From the NCBI RefSeq assembly GCF_900258035.1, contig NZ_OGTP01000023.1, positions 1 through 64,000 on the forward strand: a DNA stretch of 64,000 nt, written 5' to 3'. The translations under genes and the position numbers were made by a program. Source of the stretch: Caballeronia novacaledonica. GTDB taxonomy: Bacteria; Pseudomonadota; Gammaproteobacteria; Burkholderiales; Burkholderiaceae. Shown here in pieces: positions 25,094-33,342 of this stretch; position 1 is the first letter of the stretch; the number at the start of each line of letters is the position of its first letter. The notes below the pieces were generated by a model. That model had not been told where the DNA came from, did not search any database, and saw only the letters and a program-made list of their open reading frames with translations.

Positions 25094-26473
25094 TCAAGAC
25101 TCGATAGAAGGTTGTAGATTGTTCGCAACGAGCAGGCTTCGGGCTTGTCGCAATGCTTTGAGTTGGATGGGCGCGGGAGCCCTGCCCCTTCCGGTCAATC
25201 CGTACTCTTTAAGCGTCGCCACGTAAAACGCTCGATGCTTTAGGCAAGCCACCGGCCCGAGAAACTCCGAAAGGCGACGATTCGTCGGAAATTCTTCAGC
25301 AAGGACGAGCGTAGCGAATGCATTGAAAATTCTTCTGCAATCACGTTCTGCCCGATTCTCTGACTTGGTGCGTCGATTGCTCAAGTATCTGGCCGAAACT
25401 TGTTTGGCCAATTCCGGGCAGTGCTTATGAAGGCTCCGCGCAGTCGTGCCGAGCTTCTCAGCAACCTTCTTGAGTGGCGGCATTTTGGCGCCTCGGACGC
25501 TCCGGCGCAACTCGGCCTCTGCCGCAGCGACATCCAGGTTTCCGCGTCTCATTTTCTTTTCTGGAAGCGCCGGCTTCGCGACAGGTTCTTTGACGAGACG
25601 AAAGCTTACGCGGCGCCCTGTGGTAGAGCCGAAGATGAGATGCTTGACTGGAACGCCCGAGACGACGGACAAGGTCGCGACCGTTTCAATTCGAGGTTTA
25701 GTGCGTCGACTCAGCTGGACCGATAGCGTATTTTTCGGCATGCCAATGGCTCTCGCCATCTCCGCAAAGTTGTTCTCGAATGATAGCTTGGCAGCGTATT
25801 CCATCACGCTCGTTCCGTCGACCTTTGCGAGCCTCGGGTCGTCCAGAATGCCAACTATGTCGCGCAGCGCTTCACTGATAGCAACTTGATAGCGACTTGC
25901 CTCCAGTACTGACTCTGCCTTAAAGGCCTCTGCACCCATCCACACGCCGCATTTCCCGCAGCAACCAACACGCGATGTCGCCCTCACGATGGACAAATCC
26001 TTGGTCCCGCAAGAGGCACAAACGTCTGTGAGCAGTACATTGTGTTCTGCACAGTCCGTATAGTCCTTGAGTGCCCAACACAGTGGGTCATAGCAGGCGT
26101 CAAGACGGTTTGCCATTTCGCGCACGCATTCGATACATCTTGCACCCTTGTATCGTTCAGCCCCCTCCAGCCGTGCTAGGCCTGCTGCTGGCAAGAACGT
26201 GAGACGAGCAAGGTCTCGTCGACCGGTCAAATTCTGCAAGACTGTCACCCAGTCAAGAGCTGTATCTCCTGCGCCATCAAGAAAGCCAATTCGTTCGAGT
26301 CCGTTCAAACTCCTCATCTTTTCGACCGGCCAACCAGACGCTGGCCAGATGACTTCTCTCACAAGGTCGCCGACCAAGACGCAGTGGTGCTCCGCCAACC
26401 GTTGCGTATATGTCCACAGTCGCTCGCGCCCCCATCTTGCGTCTACGATTGGCTCGATTGATTGCAGCTTCAA
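25094..26473 (-). CDS. tniQ: TniQ/TnsD-family protein 2 (next to tnsC)
   Basis: 459 residues from a TTG at 26473, chosen because AAGGAG lies seven bases upstream. Zinc-binding core: CIEC (113-116), CAEH (141-144), CASC (152-155) and CCGKCGVWMG (171-180), with LPAAG at 94-98 and an N-terminal segment typical of TniQ. The C-terminal 230 residues are basic and helical with HTH-like stretches (LKKVAEKLGTTARSLHKHCP), as in TnsD-type selectors that read a chromosomal site. The gene follows tnsC by about 126 bases. It probably directs this element to its attachment site. Confidence 0.9.
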   Translation of the reverse strand: MKLQSIEPIVDARWGRERLWTYTQRLAEHHCVLVGDLVREVIWPASGWPVEKMRSLNGLERIGFLDGAGDTALDWVTVLQNLTGRRDLARLTFLPAAGLARLEGAERYKGARCIECVREMANRLDACYDPLCWALKDYTDCAEHNVLLTDVCASCGTKDLSIVRATSRVGCCGKCGVWMGAEAFKAESVLEASRYQVAISEALRDIVGILDDPRLAKVDGTSVMEYAAKLSFENNFAEMARAIGMPKNTLSVQLSRRTKPRIETVATLSVVSGVPVKHLIFGSTTGRRVSFRLVKEPVAKPALPEKKMRRGNLDVAAAEAELRRSVRGAKMPPLKKVAEKLGTTARSLHKHCPELAKQVSARYLSNRRTKSENRAERDCRRIFNAFATLVLAEEFPTNRRLSEFLGPVACLKHRAFYVATLKEYGLTGRGRAPAPIQLKALRQARSLLVANNLQPSIES

Positions 26474-26599
26474 AAAAGGCTCCTTGACGTAAAAGTGAGC
26501 CCGACGCGACTTGCGAACTTCGCGACGAGTTGACGGCGGTGCGTGACCTCGCGATGAGCATGCGCCCAGACGCTGTCACGCCGCCGCCGGGTTCTTGCT

Positions 26600-27850
26600 T
26601 TAGGCATCCTCCTCAGCAATCTCTTCCGAATACTCGTCCAAAGGGACGTTCTTCGGCGTCGTCGGGTGCATGCCGCGCTTAGCGGCCTGCGCTTTCGCCG
26701 CTCCCGGCCGGTTCGCAGAGGTCTTGTCGCCGGACGTTCGGTCGCTCTTAGCCGACTTCGACGGCGCGCTCGTGGGCAGAATCAAGCCGGTACCAAGATA
26801 TCCGGCAGCCGCCTCCATGCCCCAATACTTGCTGCGCAGACTTGCGTCTTTGACTGCAGCCCAGAGTGCCTGCTCCTTGTCCACCTGCATGCCAATCTCC
26901 TCCATACGTTTGTCGATGGCCGCCTCCAGACGCGGCCACGTCAGCGGTGCAGTCTTTGCCAACAGAGCTGCATGAATGGCGTAGACGATGATGTCGAGAG
27001 CGATGCCAAACGTTCCCCGGACCTTTCGCATCATCACGCGTGCGTTTGTAGCCTTCAGCGTGCCCGACACGATGAAGTCCTTTCCCAAGGACGCCTCCAC
27101 CCTCCCAAATGCGTTACAAAAAACCTTCACGTCACCCCCGTCACGAAAGTCATATGCATCAAGCCCGACCAACCTGATTCTTGCTGCCAGTTGCCCCGAC
27201 TCCCACAAAACCGGTCCGATTTCAGGGCCACTGACTAGCACGGCGTTCGACCCGCCCACGTCCGCCATCTGCTTGAAAAGATTCACGGTCTCTCGCAGAG
27301 TCGTCACCTTAAGCGCCTGCGGCAATTCGCCCGCTTCATCAAAAAAAACGGCAAGATGGCCCGCTTGTATCCGATTCATCAGCGCCTGCCATAGCGCCGC
27401 GTGGGTCGGTGGCCTTCGCGCCTGAGGCATCGACCTTCGAGGCAACGCGCCGTCCCGCACATTGGGATATTCGACCTTGCTCTCGAGCAACGGCTCCTCC
27501 AACGAACACAACGTCCTCCGATATGTCTCGCCGTGGTCGAACCTGGCACGCACTGGCGACGGAAGACGGCAGTAAGTCGAGCCCCAGACAGGTAGGCCGT
27601 TTGCTCGCGCCTCAGCGACCAGCATCTGGTCCATGGCCTTCACGAGCCGAGTTTTGCCCACATTGGTCGGGCCGGACAGCACGATGAGTTGTCCAGGCTT
27701 TCCCAACTGGATGATTTCGTGAAGCTCCTCGAACGCATCCTTCATGTTTCGATGCAGAATGAGCGTGTCGGTCAGTGCCTTTTTCAACCGCTCCTTCTGC
27801 TCCAACGGCAATGTCTTTCTATCCTTCAGTAGATTGTCGTATTCCAACAT
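26600..27850 (-). CDS. tnsC: TnsC/TniB-type AAA+ ATPase, transposition regulator
   Basis: 416 residues; ATG after AGGAG. Walker A GPTNVGKT (60-67), Walker B LAVFFDEAGE (Asp171-Glu172), sensor region AVLVSGPEIGP, then an arginine-rich stretch (LAARIRLVGL). N-terminal 45 residues are helical. The C-terminal 60 residues are low-complexity and end with an acidic EEIAEEDA tail. TnsC-type proteins form ATP-dependent filaments that connect the TniQ-bound target to the transposase. Position before tniQ and after the 264-codon frame suggests one minus-strand operon. Confidence 0.92.
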   Translation of the reverse strand: MLEYDNLLKDRKTLPLEQKERLKKALTDTLILHRNMKDAFEELHEIIQLGKPGQLIVLSGPTNVGKTRLVKAMDQMLVAEARANGLPVWGSTYCRLPSPVRARFDHGETYRRTLCSLEEPLLESKVEYPNVRDGALPRRSMPQARRPPTHAALWQALMNRIQAGHLAVFFDEAGELPQALKVTTLRETVNLFKQMADVGGSNAVLVSGPEIGPVLWESGQLAARIRLVGLDAYDFRDGGDVKVFCNAFGRVEASLGKDFIVSGTLKATNARVMMRKVRGTFGIALDIIVYAIHAALLAKTAPLTWPRLEAAIDKRMEEIGMQVDKEQALWAAVKDASLRSKYWGMEAAAGYLGTGLILPTSAPSKSAKSDRTSGDKTSANRPGAAKAQAAKRGMHPTTPKNVPLDEYSEEIAEEDA

Positions 27851-27949
27851 CGCACTCCTAATTTAAGCAGCGGAATCGATACTAGCTTCGTGGTGAGCGT
27901 GCACATGGCAAACCTCCGTAAAATGGAACTGTTATGAAGCGCGTCGGAA

Positions 27950-28744
27950 TTAAGCGTTACTCGAAACGATAGTGCTTGCGACCGCCTCTGCTGCCCGGCT
28001 ACGACTGGGAGATGTCTGCGGTTTTCTAACGGAGCGGCGCTGACCGAGAACATCAACAACGACAGCGTGCGCCGCCTCCACTCGTTGCTCCGCCGGTGTT
28101 TGCCGGTCACGAAACTCCTTGCACGAGCGTGGCACAGGACGCCGAAGCGTTTCCACAGCCATCGCAGCACCTCGCGAATGCACCTCTTCAAGGTACAGCT
28201 CCAACCAGTCCGCCCGTGGCGCTCCCAATTCGAGACTCCAGTCAGGATTGACCTCACCGGCAAGCGCTGCGTTAAACCGCTTCCGCCAACCGTCAAATAC
28301 TGCTTGAAGCGTTGCGCACGAGTACAACTGGCCATCTGACAACCTTCGGCCAAGGTGCACCAAGTCTTGAAAGGCTGCCTTGTGCTCAGGCGTGGGCGCA
28401 CTCCATCGAACGCCGACCGCATGCTGAAAGCTGCAAGCGGCGACGACAAGAGGTCCGCTCAGAATCGTACGGTCAGTCGTGAGCATTTCAGGTACAGGAT
28501 ACATCGAAGCCAATTGACGTACAGAAGCGTACACAACGTTCGACTCCAAGGAGACAAAGTCGAGCGCTAGGCACTCCAAGTTACGACGCCAGATTGTGAG
28601 CAGCCGATGTTGCGGATGCGTCGTTACGACGTGGTCGATTGCTGAGACGTGCCACTTCTCTGCGGGCGCCAGTTCAGCAGGTGGCGCCACCTTCTCCAAC
28701 ATTTCCGATTCCATCTGAGACTCCACAAATGGTATCCAGTCCAA
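27950..28744 (-). CDS. Unknown protein of the transposition operon
   Basis: Up to 264 residues if a TTG at 28744 is used; a Met at residue 11 is possible. The product is acidic and helical, with no motif I recognise (LLTIWRRNLECLALDFVSLE, TPEHKAAFQDLVHLGRRLSD, ADWLELYLEEVHSRGAAMAV) and a Ser/Arg-rich tail. It ends 100 bases before tnsC. It does not show TnsA motifs. The best ribosome-binding site in the area belongs to a short overlapping frame starting at 28797, so the real gene may begin there and cross into this frame. Confidence 0.65.
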   Translation of the reverse strand: MDWIPFVESQMESEMLEKVAPPAELAPAEKWHVSAIDHVVTTHPQHRLLTIWRRNLECLALDFVSLESNVVYASVRQLASMYPVPEMLTTDRTILSGPLVVAACSFQHAVGVRWSAPTPEHKAAFQDLVHLGRRLSDGQLYSCATLQAVFDGWRKRFNAALAGEVNPDWSLELGAPRADWLELYLEEVHSRGAAMAVETLRRPVPRSCKEFRDRQTPAEQRVEAAHAVVVDVLGQRRSVRKPQTSPSRSRAAEAVASTIVSSNA

Positions 28745-28797
28745 GCGAGCCCGGTCTGCACCCGCGCGATTTTCTCATCCAAGTAGTGTTCCGCCAT
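28624..28797 (-). CDS. Short frame with strong ribosome-binding site, likely true 5' end of the 264-codon gene
   Basis: ATG at 28797 is preceded by AGGAGG at ideal distance and opens MAEHYLDEKIARVQTGLAWT, which reads like a genuine N-terminus. The frame then runs 57 residues within the coding region of the 264-codon frame. A -1 shift around 28745-28775 would join MAEHYLDEKI... to ...WIPFVESQMESEML. This may be a frameshift mutation, a sequencing error, programmed slippage (an AAAA tract is present) or a separate coupled leader. Confidence 0.4.
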   Translation of the reverse strand: MAEHYLDEKIARVQTGLAWTGYHLWSLRWNRKCWRRWRHLLNWRPQRSGTSQQSTTS

Positions 28798-29949
28798 CGT
28801 CCTCCTGTCATCGTGGATACCGCTGCTCGCACATTTGCGCACTTCATAACTTCGCCAGGGTACGACGGGCGCCGATACACCGGAGCCCTGAATGCGTCCG
28901 ACGCGGTTCAGTCGGATTGCGGAACAGGGCGCACAATCCTTTGTCACCTACTTCGTATTCCTTATCTTCTCGTCGAGCTCAATACTTTCGTTTGAGAGAC
29001 CGTCTCTTAGGGCGCGATGTGCGATTCGAACGAGTCTTGCCCGGCGGAGAAACTACGCAATTCAGTTCGGCCAACGGAGCTTAGGCGATACGGCGGCCGA
29101 AACCAAGCAGATTTGTGACAAAACTATATTTTTGTATGTCTTCCATCAACACAAACAGAGGTAGTTAAAAAACAACATTCATCTTTTCCCGTCAGGTAAA
29201 CGAGACTAGGATAAGGCTCGAAGGAAGGAAAGGAAAATCTTCAAACATCGATAAATGCGCACTCCCGAGCAACTCAAACAGCAACGTTAACCCTAATCCC
29301 GTTTACTTTCTCCGCACTAGCATCTAGAACAGGTTGGCACCCCAAGCGAGTCGAAACCGGGAGCAGCGCAGGGAGGCACAGCGTCGGTTCACGGAGGTGC
29401 AACCGCACGCAAATTGACGTAGATGGGGCGTCGCACAGGTCCGCACGTGCTGGCGCGGATGGTGAAACTTCTCGTAAATCCGCAATACGAAGCACACAGA
29501 GTCATTTCCACGGTCTGGAACGAAGCTACAACGTCACATCACCCGGTAAAGCGTACCGTCGAAACATCCGTGAAGCCGTTCCCGTCGGAGAGTCGCGTTT
29601 GAACCAGGACGTAAGCCTGCCGCAGGCTTATATCTCAATGCCTCGATGCCGATGAGCCGTTTGGAGGACGGAAGCGTCAGAACGGAATCGCCGCTCTTCT
29701 AAAGCTCAAGCATCGTCCGCCATATCTTTTTTTTCGTGCCGCGGTCTCTGAACCGAGCGTGGTAGCAAAAACAGGTGTCGTAGATGTCGTTGTCGAGACA
29801 CCGCGTTATCGATGCAAGTGTTTCATCAACACCTGCATTGTGTGAGCCGTCACAGTCGTGACTTAACGGCTTGCATCCGGTGCGTTTGTTTCGCCCACTA
29901 GCTCGCTTTACCGTTACAACGGCGAGCAATCTCAGAAGGAGAACTGTCA
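28798..29949. other. 1.15-kb divergent intergenic region between the two transposition units
   Basis: No convincing gene on either strand. AT-rich patches at about 29110-29250 contrast with GC-rich patches on either side. It must hold the promoters for the minus-strand (unknown-tnsC-tniQ) and plus-strand (tnsAB-like) units. Confidence 0.5.
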
Positions 29950-30062
29950 TGTTTCTCAAACAATACCTGTCCAAAGGGTTCGAGCGTCACCCTGAGATGC
30001 TCAACTTGTTCATCTTCCGTTGGAGTAGTCAATGGTCGCAACTCGTAACGTGGGACGGCTGA
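29950..30062 (+). CDS. 37-residue leader peptide overlapping the transposase start
   Basis: ATG at 29950 preceded by GAAGGAG. Reads MFLKQYLSKGFERHPEMLNL then FIFRWSSQWSQLVTWDG and stops 31 bases inside the transposase gene. Spacing and overlap suit translational coupling that limits transposase synthesis. It is too short to assign a family. Confidence 0.5.
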
Positions 30063-32785
30063 AAGAGAGGGAGTTTCAGATATTGATGGCACGCTGCAAT
30101 GTGACACCGGCTGGCCAAGCTTTGATTCGTAGTGTTCGTGAAGGCGACCCGGTAAGCGCTCCACGCGCCGACCGGGAGCGCGGCAATGTGACAGGGCTGT
30201 ACCCAAGCACGCTGATGCACGTGGGCGTGCAGATAGCAAGTGTCATCCCCGAGCTTGCCCTCTTCATGGAACTAGACAACAGGGCCAAGCACCCTGACCT
30301 TCTCGAGTACTGGCGTCGCCCCACAACCATTCACAACGTTGTAGTCTTAAAAGCAGATGGCAGTCGAGCCACCAAGACAGTTCGGAGCCCAAGGGTTCTT
30401 TGCTTACAAAGGGACCGGGTGTATTTCCTCGACGTCATCGCCGACGAGCAGATGTTGGAATCAGAGGCGAAAGGCCACAATCTGTACAAGCAACTCCCCA
30501 ATGGGTCGTGGATTTCGCCTGCGGTGGCCGAGGCCCTGGTTCCATTCGGGATTGGGTACGAAGTATGGCCTTGCAGCCGCTTTGGCAAGCGCTACGCTGC
30601 AAATCTCAGCTATTTGTCCAGTGCGTTCAGACCGGGAGCGGAACCGCCCGACCCGGTAAAAGTGAAGGACTTGGTTTCACGCGTGGTGGCTGAAGGCGTT
30701 GTCTATCGGCGCCAACTCGTCGCGGAGAACGTCGACCCGGACCTCATCAAGTTTGCTTTAGCGCATCAATTAGTTTTTTTTCCGCTTGCAGATGAGGACC
30801 TGACAAGCGTCGAAATGTGCCGGCTATACGGGGACGAAGCCACCTATCTTCATCACCGCGACCAAAGACAGGCAGACGGCGCGGGACCGCCGCTTTCGAT
30901 ACACACCGTCCTGCCGAAGACAGGGCAGAACATCTCCTGGAACGGAGAAGACTGGCTAGTCGCCAATGCAGGAACGTCGTTCACTATCACACACAAGAAC
31001 GGCACGTTCCAAGAGCTTGACCGGGTTCATGTGCAGCGCCTTTGTGATGCTCAGACCTGGAAGTTCGCAGTCGAGCCGGAGACTACGCTGGTCAACCTTT
31101 CTCCACAACGGCTTGCAGAAGCAGCTGAGAAGTTGGAGATACTCGGGATGCCTGTCGGTCAGCGCTTCTGGAAGTCAGGACCACGACAAGGCAAGGAAGT
31201 CTCGATAGCAACCTTCAATCGGATGAAGGCTTTGGTGGCGAAGGCGGAGGCGGCCGGCACTTCTAAACTCCTCGCGCTCGCCAATGGATACGACAACTGC
31301 GGAGGTCAACAGAGACACGACTCGGAGGAGATGGCCGTGTGGCGTGAGAGCCTTGATGAGGACTATAAGCAGAATCATCGGCCGCACTATGCCAGTTGTT
31401 ACGGCCGGTACTTGAATCGTTGCCGAGCAGCGAACATTGTGCCGGTCAGCGAGACTACTGCTCGTAAGCGCCTAGCTCTGGAGGACAAGGCGGTGATTGT
31501 GGAGGCTCGAAGCGGAAATTTCATGGCCTACGAGTATGGGCATTTCGTGCCGCGCGATAAAGTCAATCGCTTGGTGAAAGGCCGTATTCCGTGGGAAGTC
31601 GCTCACGTTGACCACGCGAAGATTGAAGTTGTGGTTCGCTCGTGCATCACCGGCGAGCTTCTCAATCGCGAAATGTGGCGGACTGTGCTACGCGACGCGT
31701 GCAGCTTCCGGGTAATCGCGCTCGTCGTGTTCTTTGGACCGCCGTCATACGTTGCACTCTATCGACTCATCCTCGATTGCGTGCGTCGTTGGGGTCAGTT
31801 GCCGCAGTACATCGTTTCTGACCGAGGGCTAGATTTCCTAGCACGGCAGTTCGAAGCCGCTTTGGCGGACGTCGGTGTTTGCAAGTTAAATCGACCGGCC
31901 AAAAAACCTCGGGCCGGGCAAGTCGCAGAATCGGGAAATCGCAAAGACGACAACAACATCATCTCCAACCTCCCGGGCAATAAGCTCAATATTGAGAACT
32001 TCCGGAAGCTCTGCGAAGGCTTCCGACCTGAAGACAACGAAGTTCTCTCTCTCGGCACGATTCGGGTGCTGTTGGAGCGAGTCTACTTCGAGGTCGAGCC
32101 CAAGCACATCACATCCAGAACCAACGGAGAAACGCTGGAAGATTTCGAAGCGCGGTTGCTCCGAGAAGCAGGCACCTCTCATATTCCGAAGGTGCAATAC
32201 ACCAACCAATTGCGTCTGCGCTGCATGCCCATGGTCGACGGGCGCAGCGGAAATCGCATCGTCACCAAGCAGGGAAGCATCGAGTGCCACAACCTCGAGT
32301 ATTTCTCTCCAGTACTGCTGCAGCCTAACATGGAAGGAAAGTCCGTAAGGGTTCACTATGACCCGGACAACGTCGCTCATGTGTTTATCTGGCTTAAACA
32401 CGATGGTGGCTGGGTTGAGTGCTTCTGCAACCAATATGAAGTTCTCAGCCAGTTCACGCCGGTGGAGTTGGACGAATATACGGCCTACCTTACGGAGAAA
32501 GGTGCTGCCGGCAAGGTTGCGAAGCGCCGAAATCGAGCGATGGCTTATGCGGAGGTGTTGTCAGAAGCCAAATCCTCAACCGTCCTCGTGCACATGCATG
32601 AAGCTGCTCGTGAGAACGCTCACGGCTTACCAGGATTCACGCTCATCAACGGCACGCCGACAGTCGACCTGCCGGGCGGTCCTGAGTGGTGGGAACAATC
32701 GGAGGACAACGACACTGCTGAAGAAGTGGCTGAAGAGGCTAGTGAAGTGCAAGACGAAGACGACGACATTCCCGTCTATTCGTGA
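30032..32785 (+). CDS. tnsB: TnsA-like/TnsB fusion transposase
   Basis: 917 residues; ATG after GGAG. Residues 55-165 follow the TnsA nuclease layout: YPSTLMHVGVQ.., PELALFMELD (Glu74), EYWRRPTTIH, SPRVLCL, YFLDVIAD and a closing ANLSYL. However, the Asp expected in the PDF position is Arg121 and the E/Q-V-K signature is DVI (Ile136), so nuclease activity is doubtful. Residues 515-640 are an integrase-fold DDE domain: VDHAKIE (Asp527), VSDRGLDF (Asp597) and VAESGNR (Glu633), i.e. DD(35)E. An acidic tail ends the protein. The gene reads toward the nearby element end and away from tnsC, which is unusual. Confidence 0.85.
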   Translation: MVATRNVGRLKEREFQILMARCNVTPAGQALIRSVREGDPVSAPRADRERGNVTGLYPSTLMHVGVQIASVIPELALFMELDNRAKHPDLLEYWRRPTTIHNVVVLKADGSRATKTVRSPRVLCLQRDRVYFLDVIADEQMLESEAKGHNLYKQLPNGSWISPAVAEALVPFGIGYEVWPCSRFGKRYAANLSYLSSAFRPGAEPPDPVKVKDLVSRVVAEGVVYRRQLVAENVDPDLIKFALAHQLVFFPLADEDLTSVEMCRLYGDEATYLHHRDQRQADGAGPPLSIHTVLPKTGQNISWNGEDWLVANAGTSFTITHKNGTFQELDRVHVQRLCDAQTWKFAVEPETTLVNLSPQRLAEAAEKLEILGMPVGQRFWKSGPRQGKEVSIATFNRMKALVAKAEAAGTSKLLALANGYDNCGGQQRHDSEEMAVWRESLDEDYKQNHRPHYASCYGRYLNRCRAANIVPVSETTARKRLALEDKAVIVEARSGNFMAYEYGHFVPRDKVNRLVKGRIPWEVAHVDHAKIEVVVRSCITGELLNREMWRTVLRDACSFRVIALVVFFGPPSYVALYRLILDCVRRWGQLPQYIVSDRGLDFLARQFEAALADVGVCKLNRPAKKPRAGQVAESGNRKDDNNIISNLPGNKLNIENFRKLCEGFRPEDNEVLSLGTIRVLLERVYFEVEPKHITSRTNGETLEDFEARLLREAGTSHIPKVQYTNQLRLRCMPMVDGRSGNRIVTKQGSIECHNLEYFSPVLLQPNMEGKSVRVHYDPDNVAHVFIWLKHDGGWVECFCNQYEVLSQFTPVELDEYTAYLTEKGAAGKVAKRRNRAMAYAEVLSEAKSSTVLVHMHEAARENAHGLPGFTLINGTPTVDLPGGPEWWEQSEDNDTAEEVAEEASEVQDEDDDIPVYS

Positions 32786-32832
32786 GCGGACCGTATGGCC
32801 AATCTGTCGCTTCGTAGATAACCAAGTTTTGG

Positions 32833-32863
32833 CCGGCGCACTCGGAGGGTGCGCCGGTGTTTA
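32833..32863 (+). terminator. Terminator after the transposase gene
   Basis: Perfect nine-base stem CCGGCGCAC/GTGCGCCGG with a seven-base loop, followed by TGTTTA, about 48 bases after the stop codon. Confidence 0.7.
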
Positions 32864-33177
32864 GACTGACGGCGGCTAACCAAAACTTTTCTGTTCCGAG
32901 GCGTTTGCTCACGAGTAGCGAAGCGAGCTTGCTCAGCGCTAGGACGCCACCAACAACAGTAACTCTCATCTAGTCTGCAACCATAGTGGCCCGCGGCGCT
33001 TGGCCACATCATCAGCTCATCCCGGCAATACCTCAGAAAAACATGCAACAAGATGATGAGACTCCGCGACTCAAGAAAGGCGACGGGGGTGCTCAAGCAG
33101 ACAACGCTAAGGCATCGGTTGCTCGGATTCGGTCGCAGCGGAGCGTTTGTGGGCAAGCGTTTGCCGGGAACCTCTCG

Positions 33178-33326
33178 CGGACAACACTCAAACTTAAGCC
33201 GTAAACGTGCAACCAATCAAACTTGCGAATGCTGGCCGCGCGGGAAAACCCGCGTTTTTGGTAAGATTTCCGCGTGCAACCAATCAAACTCTGGTTGTGC
33301 GCAAACTTAAAGTCGGCTGTTGTCAG
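33178..33326 (+). mobile_element. Probable right end of the Tn7-like element with transposase-binding repeats
   Basis: Read from the end inward (minus strand), four related motifs occur: TTAAGTTTGCGCACAACC (about 33292-33310), GAGTTTGATTGGTTGCACG (about 33273-33291), CAAGTTTGATTGGTTGCACG (about 33206-33225) and TTAAGTTTGAGTGTTGTCC (about 33178-33197). The consensus is AAGTTTGA.TG.TTG. The outermost bases, TGACAACAGCCGAC (minus strand from 33325), fit a TG...CA-ended element. The end lies just 3' of the aldo/keto reductase stop. Repeated sites at element ends are characteristic of TnsB-type transposases. Confidence 0.7.
33239..33259 (+). terminator. Terminator inside the element end
   Basis: CGCGGG-AAAA-CCCGCG followed by TTTTT. 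It would stop read-through from the transposon into the antisense of the chromosomal aldo/keto reductase gene. Confidence 0.85.
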
Positions 33327-33342
33327 CACGCGAGATGAGCGC

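Noticed and set aside
27950..28744. TnsA assignment for the unknown protein upstream of tnsC
   Set aside because: It has no E...PDF...EVK-like pattern. The TnsA-like layout is at the N-terminus of the transposase instead.
13588..33326. CRISPR array or Cas genes accompanying the TniQ proteins
   Set aside because: I looked for regularly spaced direct repeats and Cas-like proteins because TniQ occurs in CRISPR-associated transposons. Neither is present in the window.
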